In this document: piece after piece, positions 17,751 through 28,091 of the stretch
Layout: each line of letters starts with the position of its first letter
How positions within the stretch are numbered: the first letter of the stretch is position 1
Assembly (NCBI RefSeq): GCF_036240795.1
Contig: NZ_CP108454.1
Location: 6,446,001-6,510,000, forward strand
DNA from: Streptomyces sp. NBC_01268
GTDB lineage: Bacteria > Actinomycetota > Actinomycetes > Streptomycetales > Streptomycetaceae
Reading direction: 5' to 3'
Length of the DNA stretch: 64,000 bases
Translations under genes and position numbers: made by a program
Notes under the pieces: generated by a model
What the model was told of the DNA's origin: nothing
The model's input: only the letters and a program-made list of their open reading frames with translations
Database searches by the model: none

Positions 17751-17805
17751 GTGTCACTTGGGGAAGCGCTTGACACCGAGTGACACCAAGGGCAGCGTGT
17801 GACAC
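17751..17805. promoter_or_regulatory. Putative TetR operator: TGACAC repeats in the divergent intergenic region
   Basis: GTGTCACT (17751-17758) and AGTGACAC (17779-17786) form an 8-bp perfect inverted repeat. Further TGACAC copies lie at 17771-17776 and 17800-17805; the first two direct copies are one helical turn (10 bp) apart. TTGACA at 17770-17775 would also serve as a -35 for the SDR gene with CAGCGT at 17793-17798 as -10, so the repeats overlap the promoter. Confidence 0.55.
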
Positions 17806-18735
17806 ATGACAGAGCAGCGGCGCTGGAACGCCGACCTCATCCCCGACCTGACCGGACGCGTCTTCGTCGTCACCGGGGCCAACAGCGGCCTCGGTCTCGC
17901 CACCACCCGGGAGCTCGCCCGGCGCGGCGGACACGTCGTCCTCGCCGTGCGCGACGAGCGCAAGGGGTGCGCCGCCGCCGACGGCATCCTCCGGGCGCAC
18001 CCGGGCGCCCTCCTCGACGTCCGCCACCTCGACCTCGCCGACCTCGCCTCCGTACGGGACTTCGCCGGGAAGCTGTCCGCCGAGCACCCCCGGCTCGACG
18101 TCCTCGTCAACAACGCCGGCGTGATGGCCCCGCCCCGCACCCTCAGCGCCCAGGGCCACGAGCTCCAGTTCGCCGCCCACCACCTCGGCCACTTCGCGCT
18201 CACCGGGCTGCTCCTCGACCGCCTCGCGGCCGGCCGCGACCCCCGCGTCGTCACCGTCAGCTCGCTCGAACACCGCAGGGGGCGGATCGACTTCGACGAC
18301 ATCGACGCGGAGCGCCGCTACTCGCCCATGGGTGCCTACCGGCAGGCCAAGCTGGCCAACACCGTCTTCGGGCACACGCTCCACCAGCGCCTGACCGCCG
18401 CCGGGAGCCCCGTCCGCAGCCTCCTGGCCCACCCCGGCTACTCCGCGACCGGCCTCCAGAAGGACACCCCGGTCGCCTTCGTGCGCTTCGTCTTCGGACG
18501 GGTCCTCGGCCCGCTGTTCGCCCAGCCCGCGGCGACCGGGGCGTTCCCTCAGCTGTACGCGGCGACCGCGCCCGACGCCGAGGGCGGCGCGCTCTACGGG
18601 CCGGACGGGCCGGGCGAGCTGCGCGGCGCGCCGAAGCGGGTCGCCTTCGCGCCGGCGGCGACCGATCCGGAGACCGGCCGCCGCCTGTGGGAGCTGTCCG
18701 AGCGCCTCACCGAGGTGAGGTACCCCCTCGGCTGA
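17806..18735 (+). CDS. Short-chain dehydrogenase/reductase
   Basis: A 309-residue NAD(P)-dependent oxidoreductase of the light-dependent-protochlorophyllide-reductase/WWOX-like SDR group. The cofactor motif is TGANSGLG (23-30), the structural NNAG is at 102-105, and the catalytic Ser lies in TVSSLEH with Y178-x3-K182 (AYRQAK). Substrate unknown. Its start is adjacent to the TGACAC repeats, so it is probably the target of the divergent TetR protein. There is no Shine-Dalgarno site; a leaderless or near-leaderless transcript is likely. Confidence 0.88.
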   Translation: MTEQRRWNADLIPDLTGRVFVVTGANSGLGLATTRELARRGGHVVLAVRDERKGCAAADGILRAHPGALLDVRHLDLADLASVRDFAGKLSAEHPRLDVLVNNAGVMAPPRTLSAQGHELQFAAHHLGHFALTGLLLDRLAAGRDPRVVTVSSLEHRRGRIDFDDIDAERRYSPMGAYRQAKLANTVFGHTLHQRLTAAGSPVRSLLAHPGYSATGLQKDTPVAFVRFVFGRVLGPLFAQPAATGAFPQLYAATAPDAEGGALYGPDGPGELRGAPKRVAFAPAATDPETGRRLWELSERLTEVRYPLG

Positions 18736-18759
18736 GCGCCGCCGGGGTCACCGGCAGGG

Positions 18760-20139
18760 TCACCGCCAGGGCCCCGTCACCGCGAACGTCGTCCCCGGGG
18801 TGTAGCAGTTGACGAACATCGTGCGGCCGTCCGGCGCGAAGGTCACGCCCGCGAACTCACCCCACTCCGGGCCCTCCGGGGTGCCGATGTTCTGCGCGCC
18901 GCGCGCCACCGCGTACACCTCGCCCTTCCGGCTCACGCCGAAGACGTGCTGCGCGCCGTCGCCGTCCTCGCAGACCATCAGGCCGCCGGACGGCGCCAGA
19001 CAGATGTTGTCCGGCGACTCGCCCGGCAGCCGGACGTCCGTGTCCGGGCCGAAGACCACCACCAGGGTGAGGCGGCGCCGGTGCGGCTCGTACTTCCACA
19101 CCTGGCCGAAGTGGGTGGCCCCCGAGCCGTCCTTGGCGCGGGCGAACGACGACACGAAGTACACGGCCCCGGGACCTCCGGCGCGCCCGGGGCCCCAGTA
19201 GCAGCCCTCCAGCTTCTGGGCGTGCGTGATGCCGCCGGGCCCGAAGTCCTGGTGCCGGACGGGGGTCCCGGCCGCCAGCGGGTCGGGCACCGGTACCCAC
19301 CGCACGCCCTCGAAGCAGCTCCCCGGCTCCTGGACCACCGACAGGTCCGGCACCCCGGGCACCCGCATGGCCTCCAGGGCGCCGCCCGCGCGCAGCGAAC
19401 CGGTGCCGCCGAGCGGCTTCTCGGGCAGGAAGCGGTAGAAGAGGCCGAACGGCGCCTCGAAGGCGTCCTCCGTCTCGTAGACGATCCCGCTCCTCGGGTC
19501 GACGGCGACGGCCTCGTGCTGGAAGCGGCCCATCGCGGTCAGCGGTACGGCGCCGGTGCGGTGCGGGTCGGCTCCGTCGACCTCGAAGACGAAGCCGTGG
19601 TCCTTGGTGTAGCCGTTGGTCCCGGCCCGGTCCTCGGTCTCCTCGCAGGTGAGCCAGGTGTTCCAGGGAGTGGGCCCGCCCGCGCAGTTGACGGCGGTGC
19701 CGGCGACGGCGACCCGTTCGCCGAGGACGTGGGAGCGGCCGTCGAGTTCGAGCACCGTGCAGCCGCCCTTGGCGGCCGGGTCGTAGGTGAGGCCCGGGAC
19801 GGTGGGCACGGAGGTCTTCGCGGTGATCCGGTTCTCGTGGTTGCGGACCAGGTGCACCCGGCCGCGGCGGCCGGCGAAGGCGCCCATGCCGTCGTGGTTG
19901 CCGGGCACGGTGCCCTCGCCGGAGCGCAGCGGGTCGCCCTGCCGGGACAGGACCCGGTACGAGAAGCCGGCGGGGAGGTCGAGCAGGCCGGCCGGGTCGG
20001 GGACCAGCGGGCCGTACCCGGCGTGGCCGCCGAGCGCGGCGGCGCTGCCCGCGAAGAGTTCGGAGAAGGCGCCGGTGAAGGCGATGCCGGCGACGGAGGC
20101 GCCGGTGCGGGCGAGGATCTGACGTCGTGTTGCGGACAT
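18760..20139 (-). CDS. PhoX-like phosphatase (DUF839), Tat-exported
   Basis: A 459-residue exported protein of the DUF839/PhoX family, which contains calcium- and iron-dependent alkaline phosphatases. The N-terminus MSATRRQILARTGASVAG has the twin-arginine signal. Family motifs include VRNHENR, TWLTCEETED, GRFQHEAVAVD and ESPDNICLAPSGGLMVCED. It probably acts outside the membrane on phosphate esters, although many DUF839 proteins lack a tested activity. AGGAAG lies about 12 bases upstream of the ATG, slightly long. A single GTTCACC element about 115 bases upstream is noted but is not convincing as a PHO box. Confidence 0.85.
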   Translation of the reverse strand: MSATRRQILARTGASVAGIAFTGAFSELFAGSAAALGGHAGYGPLVPDPAGLLDLPAGFSYRVLSRQGDPLRSGEGTVPGNHDGMGAFAGRRGRVHLVRNHENRITAKTSVPTVPGLTYDPAAKGGCTVLELDGRSHVLGERVAVAGTAVNCAGGPTPWNTWLTCEETEDRAGTNGYTKDHGFVFEVDGADPHRTGAVPLTAMGRFQHEAVAVDPRSGIVYETEDAFEAPFGLFYRFLPEKPLGGTGSLRAGGALEAMRVPGVPDLSVVQEPGSCFEGVRWVPVPDPLAAGTPVRHQDFGPGGITHAQKLEGCYWGPGRAGGPGAVYFVSSFARAKDGSGATHFGQVWKYEPHRRRLTLVVVFGPDTDVRLPGESPDNICLAPSGGLMVCEDGDGAQHVFGVSRKGEVYAVARGAQNIGTPEGPEWGEFAGVTFAPDGRTMFVNCYTPGTTFAVTGPWR

Positions 20140-20312
20140 GAGGCAACCCACTTCCTGCTGGCGGACAGGACGGAACCGAACGGAACCGATCAGTGTGGTG
20201 TGGCGTGTGATGACGTGTGACCCGCACGTGTGTACCACGCACATGGTGCGCGGTGAACCGTGCGGGCCCACATCGCCTCATGCGAAAGGCGTGGCCCGCA
20301 GCCGGGGCGCGG

Positions 20313-20738
20313 TCAGACCAGCTCGGCGGTGAGCGTGATCGTCGTGCCCGTCAGGGCCTGGCTGACGGGGCAGTTCTTCTTCGCGTCCTCGGCCAGCGAC
20401 TGGAACGTGGCGGCGTCCACGCCCGGCACCTCGCCCCGCACCGTCAGGTGGATGCCGGTGATGCCCTCGCCGGGCTGGAAGGTGACGTCCGCCTTGGTCT
20501 CCAGGCGGGCCGGCGGGTTGCCGGCGCCGGCCAGGGCGTGCGAGAACGCCATCGAGTAGCAGGCGGAGTGCGCCGCCGCGATGAGCTCCTCCGGGCTGGT
20601 CTTCCCGTTCGGCTGCTCGGACCGGGCCGGCCAGGAGACGTCGTACGAGCCGAGACCGGAGGAGTCGAGGGAGACGACGCCCTTGCCCTTGAGGAGGTCG
20701 CCCTCCCAGACGGTGTGGGCGTGACGCACGGTGGCCAT
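20313..20738 (-). CDS. OsmC family peroxiredoxin (Ohr/OsmC-like)
   Basis: A 141-residue protein that reduces organic hydroperoxides using two cysteines. C60 in AAAHSACYSMAFSHAL and C123 in KKNCPVSQAL are the peroxidatic and resolving cysteines, with E51 in SPEELIAAA nearby. AAAGGGA precedes the ATG at good spacing. It lies immediately downstream of zapE on the same strand order only by position: zapE stops 33 bases before the OsmC start region. Function as a peroxide defence enzyme is well supported by the family. Confidence 0.92.
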   Translation of the reverse strand: MATVRHAHTVWEGDLLKGKGVVSLDSSGLGSYDVSWPARSEQPNGKTSPEELIAAAHSACYSMAFSHALAGAGNPPARLETKADVTFQPGEGITGIHLTVRGEVPGVDAATFQSLAEDAKKNCPVSQALTGTTITLTAELV

Positions 20739-20771
20739 GGTGGATCCCTTTCGATCGGGTGTGGCCCCAAG

Positions 20772-21857
20772 CTACTGCGCGACCAGCCCCTTGGCGTCCC
20801 GGGCCAGCGCGGTGAGCCGCGAGATCGCCCGGAAGTACTTCTTGCGGTATCCGCCGTTCAGCATCTCGTCACTGAACAGACGGTCGAAGGGCAGTCCGGA
20901 GGCGAGCACCGGGATCTCGCGGTCGTAGAGCCGGTCGGCGAGGACCACGAGCCGCAGCGCGGTCGACTGGTCGGGGACCGGCTGGACGTCGGTGAGGCAG
21001 ACGGCCGTGAGCTCGTCGGTGAGCGCGCCGTACCGGCTCGGGTGCACCTTGGCCAGGTGGTCGAGCAGGTGCGGGAAGTCGTCGAGGGAGGCGCCCGGCG
21101 TGGCGTACGCGGTCTTCGCGACGATCTCGTCGGAGTACGGGGCGGGGGCCTCGGGCAGACCGCGGTGGCGGTAGTCCTCGCCGTCGATCCGCAGGGGCTG
21201 GAAGTGCGCCGACAGGCCCTGGATCTCGCGCAGGAAGTCGACGGCGGCGAACCGGCCCTCGCCCAGCTTGCCGGGCAGGGTGTTCGAGGTGGCGGCGAGC
21301 GCCACGCCCGACTCGACCAGCTTGCGCAGCAGCGAGGAGACGAGGACGGTATCGCCCGGGTCGTCCAGCTCGAACTCGTCGATGCACAGCAGCCGGTGTC
21401 CGCCGAGGGTCTGCACGGTCTGCTGGAAGCCGAGGGCGCCCACCAGGTTCGTCAGCTCCACGAAGGTGCCGAAGGCCTTGAGCGAGGGCTCGGCCGGGGT
21501 GGCGTGCCAGAGGGAGGCGAGCAGGTGGGTCTTGCCGACGCCGTAGCCGCCGTCGAGGTAGATCCCGCGCGGGCCCGTCGGGGCGGCGGGCTTCTTCGAG
21601 AACCAGCGGCGCTTGCCCGCGCCGGAGGCGTGGGCGCCGCCGAGCCCCTCGGCGAACGAGGAGAGGACCTTGACCGCGTCGATCTGGCTCGGCTGGTTGG
21701 GGTCCGGTATGTAGGTGTCGAAGCGCACGGCGTCGAACCGGGGCGGCGGCACCATCTCCGCGACGAGCCGGTCGGCGGGGACGTGGGGCTCTCGGGAGCA
21801 GAGCGAGAGCGGGGCCGCTTCGGTGGAAGCCGCTTCGGTTATGGCACGGGTCGACAC
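20772..21857 (-). CDS. zapE: Cell division protein ZapE / AFG1-like ATPase
   Basis: A 361-residue P-loop ATPase of the AFG1/ZapE family. Walker A is GGYGVGKTHLLASLWH and Walker B is LLCIDEFELDDPGD, followed by a sensor region ATSNTLPGKL; the C-terminal YRKKYFRAISRL closes the domain. In Escherichia coli ZapE modulates the Z-ring under stress; the role in actinobacteria is not established. The start is a GTG with GTGGGGA upstream. The gene is divergent from a pyrimidine reductase only 36 bases away, so their promoters must overlap. Confidence 0.87.
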   Translation of the reverse strand: MSTRAITEAASTEAAPLSLCSREPHVPADRLVAEMVPPPRFDAVRFDTYIPDPNQPSQIDAVKVLSSFAEGLGGAHASGAGKRRWFSKKPAAPTGPRGIYLDGGYGVGKTHLLASLWHATPAEPSLKAFGTFVELTNLVGALGFQQTVQTLGGHRLLCIDEFELDDPGDTVLVSSLLRKLVESGVALAATSNTLPGKLGEGRFAAVDFLREIQGLSAHFQPLRIDGEDYRHRGLPEAPAPYSDEIVAKTAYATPGASLDDFPHLLDHLAKVHPSRYGALTDELTAVCLTDVQPVPDQSTALRLVVLADRLYDREIPVLASGLPFDRLFSDEMLNGGYRKKYFRAISRLTALARDAKGLVAQ

Positions 21858-21893
21858 AGTTCCCCACTGTAAGCGCCATGTCAGACTGCGAGG

Positions 21894-22664
21894 ATGCGAC
21901 GCCTGTTCCCTGTGACGGACATGACAGCCACGGCCCCGGACAGGGAGTGGTCCCTCGACGAGCTCGCCGACGCCTACGCGTACCCCGCGGAGGCGGCCTC
22001 CGGTCCCTGGCTCCGGGCCAACATGGTCTCCTCGCTCGACGGGGCCGGCCAGCACGACGGACGCTCCCAGCCGCTCTCCTCCGAGACCGACATGCGGATC
22101 TTCGGCACCCTGCGGGGGCTCGCCGACGTGGTGGTCGTCGGCGCGGAGACGGTGCGCCTGGAGGGCTACCGCCCCGCCCGGGCGCGGGAGGCCTTCGCGG
22201 CCCGCCGGGCGGCGGCGGGGCAGGGTCCGGCGGCGGCGATCGCCGTGGTGACCGCCTCCCTGGACCTCGACTTCTCGCTCCCGCTGTTCACCGAGCCGCT
22301 GGTGCCGACCCTGGTCCTGACCGGCGCCCAGGCGCCCGCGGACCGGGTGGCGGAGGCCCGCGGGTCCGGGGCCGAGGTGCTGGTCGCGGGTGAGGGGCGC
22401 GGGGTCGAGCCGGAGCGGGTGGTGGCGCTGCTCGCGGAGCGCGGGCTGCGGCGCCAGCTGACCGAGGGCGGGCCCCGGCTGCTCGGGCAGTTCGTGGCCG
22501 CGGGGGTGCTCGACGAGCTGTGCCTGAGCGTCTCGCCGACGATGACGGCGGGGAGCGCCCAGCGGATCGCCCAGGGCCCCCTCGTGGACGTTCCGCGGCG
22601 CTTCGCCGTGGCGTCGCTGCTGGAGCAGGACGGGTTCCTGTTCACCCGCTACCGTCGGATCTGA
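21894..22664 (+). CDS. Pyrimidine reductase (RibD C-terminal / DHFR-like) family protein
   Basis: A 256-residue NADPH-dependent reductase related to the C-terminal domain of RibD. NMVSSLDGAGQHDGRS near residue 43, DVVVVGAETVRLEGY, and LTEGGPRLLGQFVAAGVLDE are the usual motifs. It could reduce a riboflavin precursor or another pyrimidine-like compound; it is not next to other rib genes, so the pathway is unclear. The ATG directly follows GCGAGG; CAGACT upstream could be a weak -10. A small hairpin follows the stop. Confidence 0.83.
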   Translation: MRRLFPVTDMTATAPDREWSLDELADAYAYPAEAASGPWLRANMVSSLDGAGQHDGRSQPLSSETDMRIFGTLRGLADVVVVGAETVRLEGYRPARAREAFAARRAAAGQGPAAAIAVVTASLDLDFSLPLFTEPLVPTLVLTGAQAPADRVAEARGSGAEVLVAGEGRGVEPERVVALLAERGLRRQLTEGGPRLLGQFVAAGVLDELCLSVSPTMTAGSAQRIAQGPLVDVPRRFAVASLLEQDGFLFTRYRRI

Positions 22665-22669
22665 CAATC

Positions 22670-22692
22670 AGCGGAATTTGTCGTTCCGCTTT
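22670..22692 (+). terminator. Hairpin after the pyrimidine reductase gene
   Basis: AGCGGAA (22670-22676) and TTCCGCT (22684-22690) form a 7-bp stem with a 7-base loop and run into TT. It is AT-richer than its surroundings. Confidence 0.5.
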
Positions 22693-22722
22693 GCTTCCGC
22701 TGGGCACACTTACTCACGCAGT

Positions 22723-22740
22723 CCCCGTGCGGGCACGGGG
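22723..22740 (+). promoter_or_regulatory. Leader hairpin upstream of the 156-residue protein gene
   Basis: CCCCGTGC and GCACGGGG form a perfect 8-bp stem with a two-base loop, ending 17 bases before the GAAGGG ribosome site. It may be part of the 5' leader or a second terminator of the upstream gene. Confidence 0.4.
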
Positions 22741-22770
22741 AAGGATGGTTTCCGCAGAAGGGCTCCTGAG

Positions 22771-23241
22771 GTGTTCACAAGCGTTCTGATGATCGAGAAG
22801 CCCCTGACGTCCGTCGACGTGGATTTCGTCACCACGCTGCACGGCGACGAGGGTGTCTCCTTCGTCGTCCTGATGCAGCCGCGCGGTGACCAGGCCGATG
22901 TACTGCTGCGCGCCATCGACGACGTCGCCATGGGCGAACTGAAGGAGGCGACCCGCGAGGGCGAGGAACCGGAGGGCAAGGACGCCCGCAAGCCGGCCGA
23001 GCAGGCCCTGGAGCACTCCCTCCAGGCCCTGAGAGACGCCGGCTGCCAGGCGGTCGGACAGGTGGTCGAGGACCACCCCCTGGACAAGATGAAGTCGGTC
23101 GTCGAGGAGGTCAACGCCGACGAGGTCATCGTCCTGACGGCCCCGCACTACGTGGAGGAGTTCTTCCACCGCGACTGGGCCTCCCGGGCCCGCCACAAGG
23201 TCGGCGTGCCCGTCCTGAAGCTCTTCGCGCACAGCGAGTAG
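22771..23241 (+). CDS. Conserved protein of unknown function, possibly universal-stress-protein-like
   Basis: A 156-residue soluble protein. It alternates strands and helices: FTSVLMIEKPLTSVDVDF, then VSFVVLMQPRGD, a charged helical segment (GEEPEGKDARKPAEQALEH), GCQAVGQVVEDHPLDKM and ADEVIVLTAPHYVEEFFHRD, ending VPVLKLFAHSE. This order resembles a universal-stress fold in which a phosphate-loop helix would follow DEVIVLTAPH, but I could not see the usual ATP motif. The GTG start has GAAGGGC eight bases upstream; the internal ATG is too far from it. It sits just before murC, and its role is unknown. Confidence 0.75.
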   Translation: MFTSVLMIEKPLTSVDVDFVTTLHGDEGVSFVVLMQPRGDQADVLLRAIDDVAMGELKEATREGEEPEGKDARKPAEQALEHSLQALRDAGCQAVGQVVEDHPLDKMKSVVEEVNADEVIVLTAPHYVEEFFHRDWASRARHKVGVPVLKLFAHSE

Positions 23242-23333
23242 CCGCGCGACGTCGGGGCGGGCGTCCGAGGACGCCCGCCCCGACGCACTAGGCTGGAGCC
23301 TTCCAGACAGACGCACCCCGGGGAGAGATCCGC

Positions 23334-24743
23334 ATGGCACCCGCCATCCCTGCCGCCATGGAACGGCCGCACTTCATCGGCATCGGCGGTGCCGGAATGT
23401 CGGGCATCGCGAAGATCCTCGCCCAGCGCGGCGCCAAGGTGGCCGGCAGCGACGCCAAGGAGTCCGCGACCGCCGAGTCCCTGCGCGCCCTGGGCGCCAC
23501 CGTGCACATCGGCCACGCCGCCGAGCACCTCGCCGACGACGCCTCCGCCGTCGTCGTCTCCAGCGCCATCCGCGCCGACAACCCCGAGCTGGCCCGCGCC
23601 GCCGAGCTCGGCATCCCGGTCGTGCACCGCTCCGACGCGCTCGCCTCCCTCATGGACGGCCTCAGCGCCGTCGCCGTCGCCGGTACGCACGGCAAGACGA
23701 CGACCACCTCCATGCTGGCCGTCGCGCTCACCGAGCTCGGGCTCGACCCCTCGTACGCCATCGGCGGCGACCTCGCGGGCCCCGGCACCAACGCCCGGCA
23801 CGGCGAGGGCGAGGTCTTCGTGGCCGAGGCCGACGAGAGCGACCGCAGCTTCCAGAAGTACGACCCGCAGGTCGCGATCGTCCTCAACGTCGAGCTCGAC
23901 CACCACGCGAACTACGCCTCCATGGACGAGATCTACGAGTCCTTCGAAGCCTTCGCCGCCAAGATCCGCCCCGGCGGCACCCTCGTCGTCGGCGAGCACT
24001 CCGGCGCCCGCGAGCTGGCCCGCCGGGTCGCCGGTCGCGAGGGCCTGAGGGTCGTCACGGTGGGCGAGTCCGAGGACTCCGACGCCCGCATCCTCAAGAT
24101 CGTCCCCAACGGGATGAAGAGCGAGGTCACCGTCGCCCTCGACGGCACCGAGCACACCTTCACGGTCTCCGTGCCCGGCCGCCACTACGCCCACAACGCG
24201 GCCGCCGCCCTGGTCGCCGGCTCCCGCGTCGGCATCGACCCGGCCGAGCTGGCCCAGGCCCTCACCGCGTACACCGGGGTCGGCCGCCGCCTCCAGCTGA
24301 AGGGCGAGGCCGCCGGCGTCCAGGTCATCGACTCGTACGCCCACCACCCCACCGAGATGACCGCCGACCTGGAGGCCATGCGCGGCGCCGCCGGGGCCTC
24401 CCGGCTCCTCGTCGTCTTCCAGCCCCACCTCTTCTCCCGCACCCAGGAGCTGGGCCGGGAGATGGGCGAGGCGCTCGCGCTCGCCGACGGCTCCGTGGTC
24501 CTGGACATCTACCCGGCCCGCGAGGACCCGATCCCCGGCATCACCAGCCAGCTGATCATCGACGCGGCCCGCGCCGCCGGCGCCGACGTCACGCCCGTGC
24601 ACGACAAGGACGCGGTGCCGGACGTGGTGGCGGGAATGGCGAAGCCCGGCGACCTGGTTCTCACCATGGGCGCGGGCGACGTGACGGACCTGGGCCCGCG
24701 GATCCTGGACCGCCTGGACGGCCCGGACGAGTCGGCGAAGTAG
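23334..24743 (+). CDS. murC: UDP-N-acetylmuramate--L-alanine ligase MurC
   Basis: A 469-residue cytoplasmic Mur ligase that adds L-alanine to UDP-MurNAc in peptidoglycan synthesis. The nucleotide-binding N-terminus has GIGGAGMSGIA; the ATP loop is GTHGKTTT (117-124); EADESDRSF and the C-terminal SYAHHPTEM are MurC-typical. GGGGAGAG precedes the ATG. TAGGCT at 23289-23294 may be the -10 of its promoter. It is separate from the main division and cell-wall cluster and is followed 16 bases later by msrB. Confidence 0.95.
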   Translation: MAPAIPAAMERPHFIGIGGAGMSGIAKILAQRGAKVAGSDAKESATAESLRALGATVHIGHAAEHLADDASAVVVSSAIRADNPELARAAELGIPVVHRSDALASLMDGLSAVAVAGTHGKTTTTSMLAVALTELGLDPSYAIGGDLAGPGTNARHGEGEVFVAEADESDRSFQKYDPQVAIVLNVELDHHANYASMDEIYESFEAFAAKIRPGGTLVVGEHSGARELARRVAGREGLRVVTVGESEDSDARILKIVPNGMKSEVTVALDGTEHTFTVSVPGRHYAHNAAAALVAGSRVGIDPAELAQALTAYTGVGRRLQLKGEAAGVQVIDSYAHHPTEMTADLEAMRGAAGASRLLVVFQPHLFSRTQELGREMGEALALADGSVVLDIYPAREDPIPGITSQLIIDAARAAGADVTPVHDKDAVPDVVAGMAKPGDLVLTMGAGDVTDLGPRILDRLDGPDESAK

Positions 24744-24759
24744 CAGAGGGAGCGAGCTC

Positions 24760-25167
24760 ATGGCGTACGAGGTCGAGAAGACGGACGCGGAATGGCAGGC
24801 CGAGCTGACCCCGTCGGAGTACCAGGTGCTCCGGCTGGCCGGCACCGAGCCCGCCTTCCGCGGTGAGTACACGGACACGAAGACCAAGGGCGTCTACTCC
24901 TGCAGGGCCTGCGGCGCCGAGCTCTTCACGTCCACCGAGAAGTTCGAGTCGCACTGCGGCTGGCCGTCCTTCTACGACCCGAAGGACAGCTCCGCGGTCG
25001 AGCTGGTCGCCGACACCTCCCACGGCATGGTCCGCACCGAGGTCCGCTGCTCCCGCTGCGGCTCGCACCTGGGCCATGTCTTCGAGGGCGAGGGCTACCC
25101 GACGCCCACGGACCAGCGCTACTGCATCAACTCGATCTCGCTGACGCTGGAGCCGACGGAGAGCTGA
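24760..25167 (+). CDS. msrB: Peptide-methionine (R)-S-oxide reductase MsrB
   Basis: A 135-residue repair enzyme that reduces methionine-R-sulfoxide in proteins. Zinc is held by C48, C51, C97 and C100 (CRAC and CSRC), the catalytic cysteine is C122 in RYCINS, and C66 in SHCGWPS is the resolving candidate. The family signature GHVFEGEG is present. It follows murC by 16 bases with GGGAGCGAGC before the ATG, so the two are probably co-transcribed. A strong terminator follows. Confidence 0.95.
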   Translation: MAYEVEKTDAEWQAELTPSEYQVLRLAGTEPAFRGEYTDTKTKGVYSCRACGAELFTSTEKFESHCGWPSFYDPKDSSAVELVADTSHGMVRTEVRCSRCGSHLGHVFEGEGYPTPTDQRYCINSISLTLEPTES

Positions 25168-25198
25168 GCACGGGCCGGACGAGGCCGTGAACCGAGGA

Positions 25199-25221
25199 GG
25201 GCCCCCGAGAGGGGGCCCTTT
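25199..25221. terminator. Bidirectional terminator between msrB and the fur-type gene
   Basis: GGGCCCCC and GGGGGCCC form a perfect 8-bp stem closed by a GAGA tetraloop and followed by TTT. It separates two convergent genes; the stop of the fur-type gene lies two bases away. Confidence 0.85.
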
Positions 25222-25222
25222 C

Positions 25223-25660
25223 TCATGCCCGCTCGGCCTCCCGCTCGGCCTGCGCGCACTCCGGGCACAGCCCCCGGTACGTCACCTCCACCGCCGTGAC
25301 CGTGAAGCCGAACCGGTCCGCGTCGGCGAGCCCCGTCAGCGGGTCCCCTTCCGGACGCACGTCCCGGACCGCGCCGCAGCCCGAGCACACCAGGTGCTGG
25401 TGGGCCTCGTGGGCGTTCGGGTCGTAGCGCTTGGCCCGGCCGACGCTGGAGACCTCCAGGATCTCGCCGAGCGACACGAGCTCACCCAGCGTGTTGTACA
25501 CGGTCGCGCGGGAGATCTCCGGCAGTCTCGCGGTGGCGCGGGCCAGCACCTCGTCGGCGGTGAGGTGGATGTGCTCGCCGGAGAGGACCTCGGCGACCAC
25601 CCGGCGCTGGGCCGTCATCCGCCAGCCCCGTCGGCGGAGCCGCTCCAGAAGGTTGCTCAT
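25223..25660 (-). CDS. Fur family transcriptional regulator (PerR/CatR-like peroxide sensor)
   Basis: A 145-residue metal-dependent repressor. The N-terminal winged helix includes MTAQRRVVAEVL and the recognition region EISRATVYNTLGEL. The metal sites are HEAHQHLVCSGC (H84, H87, H89, C92, C95) and LCPECA (C132, C135), the two CxxC pairs of a structural zinc. Its divergent neighbour is katG, the pattern of peroxide-sensing Fur homologues (CatR, FurA/FurS) that repress catalase genes in streptomycetes. It therefore probably represses katG and itself and is released by oxidation. AAGGG lies about ten bases before the ATG. Confidence 0.9.
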   Translation of the reverse strand: MSNLLERLRRRGWRMTAQRRVVAEVLSGEHIHLTADEVLARATARLPEISRATVYNTLGELVSLGEILEVSSVGRAKRYDPNAHEAHQHLVCSGCGAVRDVRPEGDPLTGLADADRFGFTVTAVEVTYRGLCPECAQAEREAERA

Positions 25661-25741
25661 GGTCACCAGCCCTTGCAGCGCGTCTCGGCGCGGGTCAGCG
25701 CCGGTGCGGCGCGAGTAATCCGTACGGGTCCGGTTGTCGTA

Positions 25742-25769
25742 TTGACTTGGACTGAGTCCACCATAGGAT
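25742..25769 (+). promoter_or_regulatory. katG promoter with a 13-bp palindromic operator
   Basis: TTGACT (25742-25747) and TAGGAT (25764-25769) are a -35/-10 pair with 16-bp spacing; TAGGAT is the consensus streptomycete -10. Between them lies the perfect palindrome TGGACT-G-AGTCCA (25748-25760), placed to block RNA polymerase. The predicted start near 25776 leaves a leader of about 90 bases before katG. It is the best candidate binding site for the adjacent Fur-type protein. Confidence 0.7.
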
Positions 25770-25784
25770 CGACTCCAGTAGTAG

Positions 25785-28091
<2,307 letters not shown>

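Noticed and set aside
20252..20258. GTTCACC on the minus strand upstream of the PhoX-like gene as a PHO box
   Set aside because: Only one unit matches; the following 11-base units do not resemble the PhoP direct repeats.
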